From the IMG/VR virus record IMGVR_UViG_3300035703_000059, positions 1 to 64,000 of that record: a stretch of DNA of 64,000 nt; one strand, 5' to 3'. A program made the translations under genes and the position numbers. Shown one piece after another: positions 49,210-57,867 of this stretch. The notes below the pieces were generated by a model that was given only the letters and a program-made list of their open reading frames with translations, made no database searches and was not told where the DNA came from. The DNA is from a virus. The stretch's first letter is position 1, and each line of letters starts with the position of its first letter.

Positions 49210-49485
49210 TCAGCGCCAGAATCCCAGCGGCATCGATGGCGCGTCGCCGCCCGCCTCTGCCTCTGTCTCCGCCTTCTTGGGACGGTCGATCTTCGTCAAG
49301 CTGGGCGCTGGCCGCTTGTCCGTGAGAATGACCCACGCATCGATTCCCACTTCCGGCAGGCCGCGCTCCCGATGAAGCTGGTCGAGCTTCTTCGCCGGGA
49401 CGCGCCCCTCGTCGATCCACTTCTGAATCGTGCGGCGCGAAACGCCCCACATCTGCGACGCCTGCGATACCGTCAACTGCGCCAT
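49210..49485 (-). CDS. Excisionase/MerR-type helix-turn-helix protein
   Basis: 91 aa, GGGAGTGACC before the ATG. LTVSQASQMWGVSRRTIQKW is a typical winged helix-turn-helix start, then IDEGRVPAKKL as in excisionase-type DNA-binding proteins. The last third is a flexible Ala/Glu tail. Regulator or directionality factor; it is last in its transcription unit. Confidence 0.75.
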   Translation of the reverse strand: MAQLTVSQASQMWGVSRRTIQKWIDEGRVPAKKLDQLHRERGLPEVGIDAWVILTDKRPAPSLTKIDRPKKAETEAEAGGDAPSMPLGFWR

Positions 49486-49495
49486 CGGTCACTCC

Positions 49496-51163
49496 CTATC
49501 CACGTTGAATCACGGTCCATCCCGACGGCACCGACGTCGGCCCCACCGGAGACGTCAGTATAACTTGATGAGGGGACTCGCCAAGGGCGGTCATCACCTC
49601 GCAGAGCGTCGCCGGATCGAACGCGCGCTCTTCGGGGATGACGCACGCGTACTGCCCTTCGGTGACGCACGCCGCCGCGAGCGCCGCCATGACCCGCGCC
49701 CACTCGGCACCCGACAACGCCGTGTGCAGGTGTCCGCCGCGCACCAGACCGAACTGGACGACCTCGCGCTCGCCGTCCCGCAATCGAAGGTCGAACACGT
49801 CGCCGACGGGCAGATTGGCTTGCACCCGCGCGACGAACGACTCCAGCGCCTTCACCAGCAGGGCGCCCATCGCGAGGTCGAGCGCCCCCTTGAGTTCGGC
49901 CCACTCGCCGGCCTGCCGCTCGGCGTCCAGCGCGGTCTTCTGCGCCGTCTGCGCGGTCTGCCATGCCGCCGCGCGGGTCTGAAGCTCGGTGAGGTGCGCC
50001 GCTGCCGCCTCCTGCGCCTTGCGGGCCTCTTCGACGGACTCCAGCGGATCGCGGTCGCCATCAACGACCTTCTCCGCGTCCGCCGCCGATGCCTCCAGCG
50101 CCTCGACGTCACCTATCGCCCGCTCGGCCGCCGCCCGCGCCTTGTTCGCCAGCGACTCGGCCTCGGCGTAGGCGGCACGCGCTGCCGCGCTCTGCTTGCG
50201 GTACTCGGCGATGGCTTCGTGGTTCGCCCGAATCGGCCCGACCAGCGCGCCCCCGCAGACCAGACACTCCCCGGCGTCAATCGACAACTCGCACACCGAC
50301 GACACCCGCGCGAGGTTCGCGTCGTTGTCGGAGGGCTTTTCCAGCGCGTCAAGCTGCGTCTGGCGCTCTTGGAACAGCGCGATCAGCCGCTCCGCCTCGG
50401 CGCGCGCCGTCTCCAGCCGCTCCGCCGTCCGGCCCATGCCATCGAAGGCTTGCTGCGCGGCCATGACCTCGACGAGCCGCTTCTGCGCCTCGGACGCCGC
50501 CTTCTTCGCCGCCTTGATCTCGGAGTCGGTCGGCGGCGCGTTCGCGCCCCCCGTCACCAGCGCCGCCGCGCCCTTCGCCGCCTTCGCCTCGGCCGTCAGC
50601 GACCGCGCCCCCGCGCCCGCCGCCTCCAGAGCCGCCACCAGCGCGTCCGCCGGCAGGATGTCGCGTGGCAACGTCCCCAGCACCTTTTCCAGCGTCTCGC
50701 GGAGATGGGACGGAACCAGCGAACGCACGTCGTCCAGCGTCAAATCGCCCGACGCCTTCGCCAGCAGGTACTTCCGCGCCGTTTGCGGACTCCCCAGCAC
50801 CGCCTCCCGCAAGCTGCGGATGGGCAGCACGTCGGCGTGACAACGATCCGACGGCTTGTCGCCGGTCGCCTTCTTCGCCTTCGCCGTCGACCCCGACGTG
50901 CGGTAGGCCGCGACGACACCGTCGTCGAACGTCGCCAGCGCCTCCAGTTCCTTCGCCCCGTTCTGCGCGAGGCTCATCACGTCCACCTCGCGCGCAACGT
51001 CCACCCGACCCGCGATGTCGCTCGCGCGACCGGTCAACGCCAGTTCGACCGTATTGACGATGGTGGATTTGCCCGACCCGTTCGGCCCCACGACGAGAGT
51101 CTTTGCCCCCAACTCGACGTCGCACCCCTTCTTGACGTTACCTTTCACCCCGACGATGTGCAT
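49496..51163 (-). CDS. SbcC/Rad50/RecF-like ATPase
   Basis: 555 aa. Walker A GPNGSGKST at residues 26-34, long coiled coils, a zinc-hook CLVCGGALVG near the middle, ABC-type signature region LSGAEWARVMAAL and a Walker-B-like ACVIPEERAFD near the C-terminus (Glu-Glu after the hydrophobic strand). The protein is short for SbcC, more like phage gp46-type or RecF-type DNA-end ATPases. No SbcD-like nuclease is next to it. Likely role in recombination or DNA-end processing. Confidence 0.82.
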   Translation of the reverse strand: MHIVGVKGNVKKGCDVELGAKTLVVGPNGSGKSTIVNTVELALTGRASDIAGRVDVAREVDVMSLAQNGAKELEALATFDDGVVAAYRTSGSTAKAKKATGDKPSDRCHADVLPIRSLREAVLGSPQTARKYLLAKASGDLTLDDVRSLVPSHLRETLEKVLGTLPRDILPADALVAALEAAGAGARSLTAEAKAAKGAAALVTGGANAPPTDSEIKAAKKAASEAQKRLVEVMAAQQAFDGMGRTAERLETARAEAERLIALFQERQTQLDALEKPSDNDANLARVSSVCELSIDAGECLVCGGALVGPIRANHEAIAEYRKQSAAARAAYAEAESLANKARAAAERAIGDVEALEASAADAEKVVDGDRDPLESVEEARKAQEAAAAHLTELQTRAAAWQTAQTAQKTALDAERQAGEWAELKGALDLAMGALLVKALESFVARVQANLPVGDVFDLRLRDGEREVVQFGLVRGGHLHTALSGAEWARVMAALAAACVTEGQYACVIPEERAFDPATLCEVMTALGESPHQVILTSPVGPTSVPSGWTVIQRG

Positions 51164-51356
51164 TTTCTCTCCCCGATTGCGCTCGACGTAACCCGTCGAG
51201 CAGTAGTGGATGTGGTGACATCCCTTCGCGTAACCAGCGGTAAACCGACCGCTGACTTGCCCCCGTTGCTTTGGCGATCTGATCCATCGTCCAGCCCTTG
51301 TCGAGCAACGCTTGGACGATTTGTGCGGCCTCTTGTGCCTGTGATGTGCGCGGCAT
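51138..51356 (-). CDS. Helix-turn-helix regulator
   Basis: 72 aa. Helix-turn-helix in DKGWTMDQIAKATGASQRSV followed by YRWLREG. Basic C-terminal end overlaps the ATPase gene by 26 bases. A promoter-like TTGACA...CATACC lies 35-60 bases upstream. Confidence 0.65.
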   Translation of the reverse strand: MPRTSQAQEAAQIVQALLDKGWTMDQIAKATGASQRSVYRWLREGMSPHPLLLDGLRRAQSGRENAHRRGER

Positions 51357-51389
51357 GACGGTACTCCCGGCGAGATTCAATGCCGCGAG

Positions 51390-51425
51390 GGTATGCCACC
51401 TTCTATTGTACCTGTCAAGTGTCAA
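51390..51425 (-). promoter_or_regulatory. Promoter upstream of the HTH gene
   Basis: Minus strand: TTGACA (51418-51413), 17-base spacer, CATACC (51395-51390). A second TTGACA directly upstream makes a direct repeat (TTGACACTTGACA), which could be a regulator site. Confidence 0.4.
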
Positions 51426-51837
51426 TCCACCATCCGGTGGTGTAGTCCTCTGGATCGTCCACCACAATCTCGACAGCGCGCTCGATCTTCGCCGGCTTGT
51501 TCTCGTCGGCCACCGCGCGCGTCATCACCAGCACCGGGCGCCCCTGCCCCATCGCCGACGACACCACGGCCTGCGTCGCCGCTCCGATGGTCCGGCCGGG
51601 AACCAGAATCGCGTCGTAGAATGGCTGGCGCGTCGACATATCGATTCTCGCCACCACGTCCAGCGCCCACGACTTCCAGCCGCCCGCGCTTGCCGCGTAC
51701 TGGAAATAGTCGTCCCGACCAGAGACGAACGTCGCCTCCCCCAGCCCCTCGTCGTCGAACAGCGCCGCCGCGTCCGCAATCCACGCCGCCGTCTCGGCCT
51801 CGTCCATCGATTTCGGGTGTGCGAAAAAGACCCTCAT
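51415..51837 (-). CDS. Small Rossmann-like protein, possibly deoxyribosyltransferase-like
   Basis: 140 aa. Begins RVFFAHPKSMDEAETAAWIA, with later blocks DAILVPGRTIGAATQAVVSS and GQGRPVLVMTR. The strand-helix order resembles nucleoside 2-deoxyribosyltransferase or SLOG/TIR-like small domains. The active site is not secure. It overlaps the next gene by one base. Confidence 0.4.
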   Translation of the reverse strand: MRVFFAHPKSMDEAETAAWIADAAALFDDEGLGEATFVSGRDDYFQYAASAGGWKSWALDVVARIDMSTRQPFYDAILVPGRTIGAATQAVVSSAMGQGRPVLVMTRAVADENKPAKIERAVEIVVDDPEDYTTGWWIDT

Positions 51838-52136
51838 CAGTCGTCTCCCCGGTTGATCAACGTCACCGCGTCCTCGGCCCCCGACTCCAACTCCGCGATG
51901 CGCTCGGACAATTGCGCCACAATCGCGCGGTACGTCTCAATCTGGTGTTGCACCGGGTCGGGGCAGTCGTCGGTGTATCCCGGCCAATTCACCGCCGAGA
52001 ACTGGTCCGCGCCCCACAGGTAGAGGAAATACTCCCCGAACTCCATCGACTCACACAGCGCGGCCACGATCCGCCCGATGTAGTTCGTCTTCTCCTCATG
52101 CGTCATTCCGTCCGTCACTTCTTTGTCCAGCAGCAT
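51837..52136 (-). CDS. Small acidic protein, unknown
   Basis: 99 aa, start overlapping the polymerase stop. Helical, acidic, with Trp/Tyr-rich centre (YFLYLWGADQFSAVNWPGY). Co-translated with the polymerase gene; could be an accessory. Unknown. Confidence 0.55.
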   Translation of the reverse strand: MLLDKEVTDGMTHEEKTNYIGRIVAALCESMEFGEYFLYLWGADQFSAVNWPGYTDDCPDPVQHQIETYRAIVAQLSERIAELESGAEDAVTLINRGDD

Positions 52137-54787
52137 CAGACCTCACTCCATCGAAGCCCAATCTTGGGCTTCGCCGCAAAGGACACGTCCGGCAAACCCG
52201 GCACGGTCCGGTTCATCGCTTCCTTGATCATTCGCGCGACCGTGTTCGCATCGCACTCGCACCCCGGCGGGCAGAATCCGAACTCGCGCTCCTTCTCGAT
52301 CACCTTGCCGTCCGCATCCAGCGGCCGGTACTCGTCGTGCGGACACGGCACCTCAAACGTCAACGCGTCGTGGCATTGGTTGACGAGGCCCGTCCCCGGC
52401 CCCCACAACTCGCACTTGAGCGGACCTTCGACGAGGTCGAACGTCGCCATGTGGATGATGTGCGCGCCCGCGCTCTGGACGCCGAAATTGATGATCTCGT
52501 TGAACTTCTCGCCGTCGAGGAAGTCACGCCGACGGCCGAGAACCGGGTCGACGATGTACCCCACCGTCCGATAGGTGTCCAAGCACTCGTCCCACCACTT
52601 CTGAAGCTGCGGAATCTCCCGCAGCCACCGCTTCCGAAGCGTGGCGACTTGATTCAGCGTCAAGTCGGGGTACATCAGCGTGCCGTCCGCGTTCTCCGCG
52701 CTCGTCACCAGCCCATGCACCGTCTCGTCGCCGGAGCCATAGAACGACGCGTAAGCGATGCTCTTCGCGATTTTTCGCAGCTTGTCCCATTGGTCCGACT
52801 TCGGCACCAGCCCGTCGAACTGCTTTCCGAACATCATCGATGCCGTCTGCGCGTGCGGATCGCCGCCAGCCGAAAACGTCTCCAAGTAGCGCGGGATTTG
52901 GGCCACCGACGCGATGATCCGAAGCTCCAACTGGTCCGCGTCCGCGCCCACCAGCACCCGCCCCGGCTCCGCTTTCACCAGCGCCCGCAGGTGCTTCGGG
53001 AAGTTCTGGGCGTTCGGATTCGATGACGACAGCCGGCCCGACGTCGTCCCGTGCGCGTTGTAGTCCGGGTGAATCCGCCCGTCCGGCAGAATGAGGCCGC
53101 GAGCCGCCTCATCCTGCTCGTCCTCGCTGCGAAACTGCACCCCATCGACCGGCTGGCCGTAGGGGACGAGCCGCGTGACGTAGGTGCCGTACTCCTTCGC
53201 CACCTTGCGATACCGTCGCAAGGAATCGATGAACTTCACGATGTTCTCGCGGTCCCGGTTCTGCGTCCGCAGCAGGCGAAGCGACTCGTCCGACGTCGAG
53301 GGGTCGCCCAGCTTCGTCATCTCGGCCGGCGTCAGCCCCCACTTGTCGAAAAGCAGGTCGCGAATCTGATAGGTGCTGTTCGGATTGAGGTTCGGATTCT
53401 CGGCGTTGACGCGCGTCTCCGCGAGGTAGTCGGCGATCTTGACCCGAAGCTCGTCCGACACCTTGTTCCGCAGCGGCCGGTCCACCCACATCCCCGTCCG
53501 ATGCAGGTCCGCGCAAATCGCCTGCACCCGATGGTCGAATCCCACGACGTTTTCCTGCCGCCGCAGCTTCACCGCGTCCGCCAGCTTCGGCATCACGCGC
53601 GCCGTCACCACGCAGTCGACGGCACAGTAGGTCGTCAACTCCTCGTCGGTCTGCGCCACCTCCGCCGTGTGCGCGGCCTTCCATGACGTGACGTCGGTGT
53701 AGACGCTGCCGATGTACCCCAGCTTGTGCGGCAGTTCGCTCTCGACGCTGCGGTGCAAAAGGATGGTGTCGAGGAGCGGCTTCGGCGTGACGCCGAAATG
53801 CTGCTCGATGACGATGCGGTCGAAGTACCCCGCGTTGTGGCCGACCTTCAGCTTCGTGTCATCGATGAAGAAGTCCCGCAGGATGCCCCGCAGCCGCAGC
53901 AGGTCCGACGCGGTGTACCACGGCGGATCGACGAGCGAACCGTTCGGGCCTTCGATGCTCTTGAGCGAGACGACGATGGACGCGTTCTCGTTCGCGATGC
54001 CCACGCACTTGAGTTCCGCGATGAGCGGGTCGTCGAACGTCGTCTCGACGTCGTAGATGTACGGGATGTCCGTGCGCGCGAGGAACGCCTCGACCTCGTC
54101 GGGCGACGGCGTCAAATCGATGTACGGGTGCTGCCAGCCCAGCCCACCCCGGAACCATCGGAACGCGCGTGACAGGTCGCTGCGGAACGCCCGCGTCCAG
54201 CGCCGCGCCCGCAGCACGAACGCGGGGTGCAGCGTCGGCAGCACCTTCACGTCCTTCGGCTTGTCGCCGCCGGTGATGAAGTTCCCGATGACGTCGAACC
54301 GGCCCTCGACCGGGCCACCGCGAATCTCGGTGACGCTCGCCGCCTGCCCCGTCACCGCTTGGAAGGCGATCTTCCCCAGCGTGATGATGTTCTTCGTCTG
54401 GCCGATGTCGTGCATCAGCCTCGGTCGGCAGCAATCGATGGGGTGCGGCAGGGGGTCTTCTTTCGCCGCGATCCGCTTCTTGTTGTCCCGCGACAGCTTC
54501 ACCAGCACGCGGTCCAGTTCGTTCTCTGGTGGCCGGCACGCGAGGGCCGTCGTGATCGAGACGGCGCCGCGCGGGATGCCCACCGCCTTCAGCGACTCGT
54601 TGAACTCGATGCCTGCCGAGTCGACGAGCGGGCGCTGCTCCTCGACGTCCTTCTCACGCGGCGACTCCGTCACGACCACCGCGACAGAACCGGGCCGAAT
54701 CTCGGCCGGGACCGGGACACCCGCGCGCGCCTTTCGCAGAACGCACTCGTCGCATCGCGCGCCGTCGTCTCGCGGGTCGTAGATCAT
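52136..54787 (-). CDS. Fusion of uracil-DNA glycosylase and family A DNA polymerase with 3'-5' exonuclease
   Basis: 883 aa. Residues 1-215: family 4/5-type UDG with four Cys for a 4Fe-4S cluster (CDECVLRKA, LACRPPEN, PIDCCRPRL) and VVVTESPREKDVEEQRPLVD. Residues about 240-420: 3'-5' exonuclease with YIYDVETTFDDP, GHNAGYFDR and TYCAVDCVV. Residues about 470-883: PolA with motif A ADADQLELRIIAS, motif B DKLRKIAKSIAYASFYG and motif C QCHDALTFEVP. In motif C the usual HDE Glu is Ala. UDG-PolA fusions are known in phages. This should be the replicative polymerase; the fusion may remove or tolerate uracil. Confidence 0.9.
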   Translation of the reverse strand: MIYDPRDDGARCDECVLRKARAGVPVPAEIRPGSVAVVVTESPREKDVEEQRPLVDSAGIEFNESLKAVGIPRGAVSITTALACRPPENELDRVLVKLSRDNKKRIAAKEDPLPHPIDCCRPRLMHDIGQTKNIITLGKIAFQAVTGQAASVTEIRGGPVEGRFDVIGNFITGGDKPKDVKVLPTLHPAFVLRARRWTRAFRSDLSRAFRWFRGGLGWQHPYIDLTPSPDEVEAFLARTDIPYIYDVETTFDDPLIAELKCVGIANENASIVVSLKSIEGPNGSLVDPPWYTASDLLRLRGILRDFFIDDTKLKVGHNAGYFDRIVIEQHFGVTPKPLLDTILLHRSVESELPHKLGYIGSVYTDVTSWKAAHTAEVAQTDEELTTYCAVDCVVTARVMPKLADAVKLRRQENVVGFDHRVQAICADLHRTGMWVDRPLRNKVSDELRVKIADYLAETRVNAENPNLNPNSTYQIRDLLFDKWGLTPAEMTKLGDPSTSDESLRLLRTQNRDRENIVKFIDSLRRYRKVAKEYGTYVTRLVPYGQPVDGVQFRSEDEQDEAARGLILPDGRIHPDYNAHGTTSGRLSSSNPNAQNFPKHLRALVKAEPGRVLVGADADQLELRIIASVAQIPRYLETFSAGGDPHAQTASMMFGKQFDGLVPKSDQWDKLRKIAKSIAYASFYGSGDETVHGLVTSAENADGTLMYPDLTLNQVATLRKRWLREIPQLQKWWDECLDTYRTVGYIVDPVLGRRRDFLDGEKFNEIINFGVQSAGAHIIHMATFDLVEGPLKCELWGPGTGLVNQCHDALTFEVPCPHDEYRPLDADGKVIEKEREFGFCPPGCECDANTVARMIKEAMNRTVPGLPDVSFAAKPKIGLRWSEV

Positions 54788-54790
54788 CGG

Positions 54791-54985
54791 TCAGCCTTTC
54801 GTTCGTTTGGGCGTCCGCCGACAGGGGACGCACATCCCGCTGCGGTTGAAAGCCGCGATGCGGTTTCCACAGCCGGGAATGACGCAGGTCTTTGCGTGGT
54901 TCACACAACCGGCGCAGTAATCGGTCTGCTTGCTAGATCGAAGATTCAGCGTCTTTCCGCAGCCAAGACAGATGGGCGAACGCAT
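54791..54985 (-). CDS. Tiny zinc-ribbon-like protein
   Basis: 64 aa, next to the polymerase. Cys pattern ICLGCGKTL, YCAGC, TCVIPGCGN and MCVPCRR gives eight Cys in four CxxC-type pairs, so two zinc ribbons. Basic end. Likely nucleic-acid binding. Confidence 0.65.
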   Translation of the reverse strand: MRSPICLGCGKTLNLRSSKQTDYCAGCVNHAKTCVIPGCGNRIAAFNRSGMCVPCRRTPKRTKG

Positions 54986-54989
54986 CGCC

Positions 54990-55502
54990 TCACCTCGTCA
55001 TCAAGTCGGTGTAGCTGAAGCGCTCTTTGAGGGCTTCGTCGACACCCAGCGGCTCGACGGACAGCTTGATCAACTCGCCGTCGTACAGAAAGATGTGCTT
55101 CGGGACCGTCACGCGGCCCTCGACGAACGCGATGCCGGTGTCGGTGATCCGCCAGTACCCCGCGTGCGGAGAGTCGGTTTCGGTCGGCGAAAGCACGTTG
55201 CCGGTTGCCTCCTCAACGAGTCCCCAATAACGCATCTTGGCGAAATCCCCGCCGCGCGCGGCGCTGAACCGGGGGCCGAGAGACGAGGGAACGTGAATCC
55301 ACTCGCGGATGTCGCCCGCATCCTTGTAGATCTTCCACATCTCGATGAGCGCGCGCGCCATCGCGCTCGTCATGGTCCGCCGGTAGACCTTCGCGAACTG
55401 GTCGCAGCACGGGCAGCGCACTCCGTCATCGATGTTCTGGCGCACCCACTCGCGGGCGCTGTTCAACGTCGTCTCGGTCAGTTCGACCTTCTCGGTTTCC
55501 AT
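54990..55502 (-). CDS. Conserved phage-type protein with CPCC motif
   Basis: 170 aa. N-terminal helix, then VRCPCCDQFAKVYRRTMTSA, an opening I associate with a widespread family of phage hypothetical proteins. The C-terminal half is strand-rich with YWRITDTGIAFVEGR, like a winged helix. Function unknown. It starts at the ATG 20 codons into the open frame. A terminator lies just upstream of its gene. Confidence 0.65.
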   Translation of the reverse strand: METEKVELTETTLNSAREWVRQNIDDGVRCPCCDQFAKVYRRTMTSAMARALIEMWKIYKDAGDIREWIHVPSSLGPRFSAARGGDFAKMRYWGLVEEATGNVLSPTETDSPHAGYWRITDTGIAFVEGRVTVPKHIFLYDGELIKLSVEPLGVDEALKERFSYTDLMTR

Positions 55503-55522
55503 CGTCGCCTCCGATTTCGGAC

Positions 55523-55560
55523 AAAAAAGAGGCCGGCTCGCCCCGCCACCGCTGCCGGCC
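55523..55560 (-). terminator. Terminator upstream of the 54990 gene
   Basis: Minus strand: GGCCGGC and GCCGGCC pair around a 16-base loop and are followed by TCTTTTTTG. It would end the transcript of the ssDNA-binding candidate gene. Confidence 0.75.
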
Positions 55561-55651
55561 AACTCGCCCTGTCGGCGAGTACCCTGTGATTGGGGATGTG
55601 GAGAGGGTTCACCCCCGCCGTGCGCTCACCACAAGCGCGGACCTCCCGCTA

Positions 55652-56245
55652 CTACTTGCCGAGCATGGCGCGCAGGCCGCCCGCACCGGCCGGCTTCGGA
55701 GCCGCCGTCACGGTCATCGCCGGGGCCGCCGCAGGGGCCGCCGCCTTCGCGGGCGCCTTCACCGACGCCTTGGCGGCGACGGGAGCCGCCGCGACCGCGA
55801 TCTCCGTGCCGGTCAGCGACGAGAACGACTCCGGCGTGATGAACTGCCGGTCGCTCTGCGACGTCGGGTCGTTGACGTCCTTCGCCTTGTAGTAGATGTA
55901 CGCCTCCTTGCCGTTGAACGTCTCCTCGCTGATCCCGATCTCGCCCGTCTCGATCTGGGCGGCGGTGTACCCGCAGGACAGCAGGGCCGTCTTCCACGAC
56001 CGCAGGTTGCCGGCCTTCGTCAGATCGAGGCCGATGAAGAGCCGCGTCTCGACACCCGCGAACGGCCCCTCTGCGATCACCGTCTGGAACCGCACCGACT
56101 TCTTGCCATCCTTGTCGTACTCGATGGCCTCGGTGATGTTCACCTTGTACGCGCCCGTCTCCGGCTCGACGTACCCGGCGCCGGGGTTGCGGGCCTGCAC
56201 GCCCGCCACGTTGATCTGCGCCGACCAGTTCTTGTTTTCCGACAT
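55652..56245 (-). CDS. DUF669-like single-stranded DNA-binding candidate
   Basis: 197 aa. Residues 5-145 form a beta-rich domain (GAYKVNITEAIEYDKDGKKS, VETRLFIGLDLT, GKEAYIYYKAKDVNDPTS, RQFITPESFSSL) like the DUF669 family and phage ssDNA-binding proteins. A low-complexity Ala/Pro/Lys tail (AKASVKAPAKAAAPAAAP) ends in GGLRAMLGK, the kind of tail that recruits partners. It stands next to the Sak4-like ATPase and the polymerase. Confidence 0.7.
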   Translation of the reverse strand: MSENKNWSAQINVAGVQARNPGAGYVEPETGAYKVNITEAIEYDKDGKKSVRFQTVIAEGPFAGVETRLFIGLDLTKAGNLRSWKTALLSCGYTAAQIETGEIGISEETFNGKEAYIYYKAKDVNDPTSQSDRQFITPESFSSLTGTEIAVAAAPVAAKASVKAPAKAAAPAAAPAMTVTAAPKPAGAGGLRAMLGK

Positions 56246-56377
56246 CTTACGCTCCGTTTGCCATCGATGTATCGCGTCCCGTGCGGGTCGACAGCGGTGC
56301 CGCCTGTTTTGCCTCTGTGCGACGAAGAGGGGTCTGAGGGCGTGGGACGATGAGGTTTTGCCCTCGAAATCGTTATC

Positions 56378-56608
56378 CTATCGAGTGAACTTTCGGCGCT
56401 TCGTGGCCGATTTTTCGGCCTTCGCCGCCTTCTTTTTCGGCTTCAGCGGCTTGCGGTCGAACTCCTTGCGGAGAGCCGCAACCGCTTCTCCTGCACCGCA
56501 CTTGCACACGGCCCCAAGGCCCAATTCCAAGGGACAAGTGTGCGTGTGGTTTACGAACTCGATGACATCTCTGATCAACTTCTTCTGCCTTGGTGTGAAC
56601 CGCTGCAT
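56378..56608 (-). CDS. Small basic protein, unknown
   Basis: 76 aa. Helical start (PRQKKLIRDVIEFVNHTHTC), two to three Cys/His, Lys-rich end (KPLKPKKKAAKAEKSATKRR). It sits between the ssDNA-binding candidate and the ATPase gene. Nucleic-acid binding likely. Confidence 0.55.
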   Translation of the reverse strand: MQRFTPRQKKLIRDVIEFVNHTHTCPLELGLGAVCKCGAGEAVAALRKEFDRKPLKPKKKAAKAEKSATKRRKFTR

Positions 56609-56620
56609 CCCGTACTCCTA

Positions 56621-57523
56621 TCAGCCCAACTTCGGCTTCGGCTTGTCCGTGAACATCGACAGGACGTCGGCTTTCGCGCGCATCAGCACCGCGCGGTCCA
56701 GCGAATCCCGCAACACCCAGCGGACGTGTAAATCGTTGTCGGTCTGCTCTCTCGCGAGTTCGATGGCCTCCGCGACCAGCCCCGACTCATTCGCCGGGTC
56801 GTTGAACATCGCGACGGCCAGCGCCTCGACGAGTTCTTCCTGCCACTCCAGCTTCGGGGCGCGCGGTATGACGTACCCCGCGCTCCGCAGAATCTCCGCC
56901 ACGTTCATCGGCGCCCGGTCCGGCGTGACGCCGTGCCTGTCTTTCGTGACCCACGACGGGTCATCGATGGTGCAGCGGTAGCACCCGTGCCAGCCTCGCC
57001 GCGTCTGATCGAACGCGGCACGCAGCACCACGTCGCAGGCCGTCGGCACGTCCTCTGGCAACCGCCCCGGCAGGCGCGGACCGCCGCGAACGAACACCCC
57101 GTTGACGGTCCGGGGCGTCGATTCGTGCGCCGTGAGGACAACGTGCATCCCCGCGTGCCTCGCGGTGTCGCGGAACTCCAGCACCGCGTCTCGCAGCGCG
57201 CCCCACAGCTTGAACCCCGAAAACTTCTTCTCAAGCTGTGCAACCGTCGACTCTGCGAGGAGCGAGAAGTCATCGACGATGATGGCCGAGTACCGCTTGT
57301 CCTTGCCGCGCTCACGCACGATCTTGGTCGCGTCGAGTATCGATGCGGCTTCCGTGTGGTCGGGGACGTGGCCGACGACCAGATGGGCCGGCTTGATTGC
57401 TCCCGGTGGGGCGACGAACAGCCCCGTGGGGAACGAGAAGAGGAGGTCCGTGGTCTTTCCGATGCCCGATGGCCCGTAGATCGCGACCACCGCGTTCGCG
57501 CCAGAGAAAGGAGCCGCGCTCAT
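56621..57523 (-). CDS. Sak4-like/AAA_24 ATPase
   Basis: 300 aa. Walker A GPSGIGKTTDLL near residue 16, Walker B SAIIVDDFSLLAES near 95, HVVLTAHES sensor strand near 150. The size and layout fit the phage RadA-like Sak4/AAA_24 family (single-strand annealing or recombination ATPases). Location between an ssDNA-binding candidate and the polymerase supports this. A packaging ATPase is less likely given these neighbours. Confidence 0.75.
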   Translation of the reverse strand: MSAAPFSGANAVVAIYGPSGIGKTTDLLFSFPTGLFVAPPGAIKPAHLVVGHVPDHTEAASILDATKIVRERGKDKRYSAIIVDDFSLLAESTVAQLEKKFSGFKLWGALRDAVLEFRDTARHAGMHVVLTAHESTPRTVNGVFVRGGPRLPGRLPEDVPTACDVVLRAAFDQTRRGWHGCYRCTIDDPSWVTKDRHGVTPDRAPMNVAEILRSAGYVIPRAPKLEWQEELVEALAVAMFNDPANESGLVAEAIELAREQTDNDLHVRWVLRDSLDRAVLMRAKADVLSMFTDKPKPKLG

Positions 57524-57864
57524 CGTTCACCCGCGCCAATCTTGCTCCGCAGCCTCTCCAACTCAGACTCCAACTCTTCGACGTCGTTCTCAAGGTCCGC
57601 CCGCTCGCTTTGCAGACGCTCGACCTCGTCCTCCAGCTTGATCACGTCCTCGTTCAGAGCGGCGACTTCCTGCCGAAGTTTCGCCACCTCTCCCGGCTTC
57701 ACCGCCTCGCCGTCGAGGGCCGACGTGATTTCCTCGGCAATCACTCGCGCGATCTCCCCCGACCGCGCCGGATAGAACACCACCGCCACCGTTCGTCCTG
57801 TCGGGTCTACCACCGTGTTTCCGCGCGCCATCCACGGCGTTGCAGGCATGAGCGACTTGTGCAT
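57520..57864 (-). CDS. Small coiled-coil protein
   Basis: 114 aa, start GGGAGTAATCGATG. Residues 62-108 are a heptad-rich coiled coil (LEDEVERLQSERADLENDVE). The start overlaps the ATPase gene by four bases downstream. Could be a partner of the ATPase. Unknown. Confidence 0.6.
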   Translation of the reverse strand: MHKSLMPATPWMARGNTVVDPTGRTVAVVFYPARSGEIARVIAEEITSALDGEAVKPGEVAKLRQEVAALNEDVIKLEDEVERLQSERADLENDVEELESELERLRSKIGAGER

Positions 57865-57867
57865 CGA

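Noticed and set aside
49430-51358. 642-residue + frame opposite the SbcC-like gene
   Set aside because: Arg-rich shadow; the minus frame has all ATPase motifs.
51415-51837. Defence TIR or SLOG protein
   Set aside because: Fold resemblance is too weak; no effector or second defence gene beside it.
56246-56377. Possible extra gene in the 132-base gap
   Set aside because: Only a five-codon frame after an ATCGATG; nothing supportable.
56621-57523. P-loop ATPase as genome-packaging ATPase
   Set aside because: Lies in the replication block next to an ssDNA-binding candidate and polymerase and matches the Sak4/AAA_24 layout better than FtsK/HerA or terminase.
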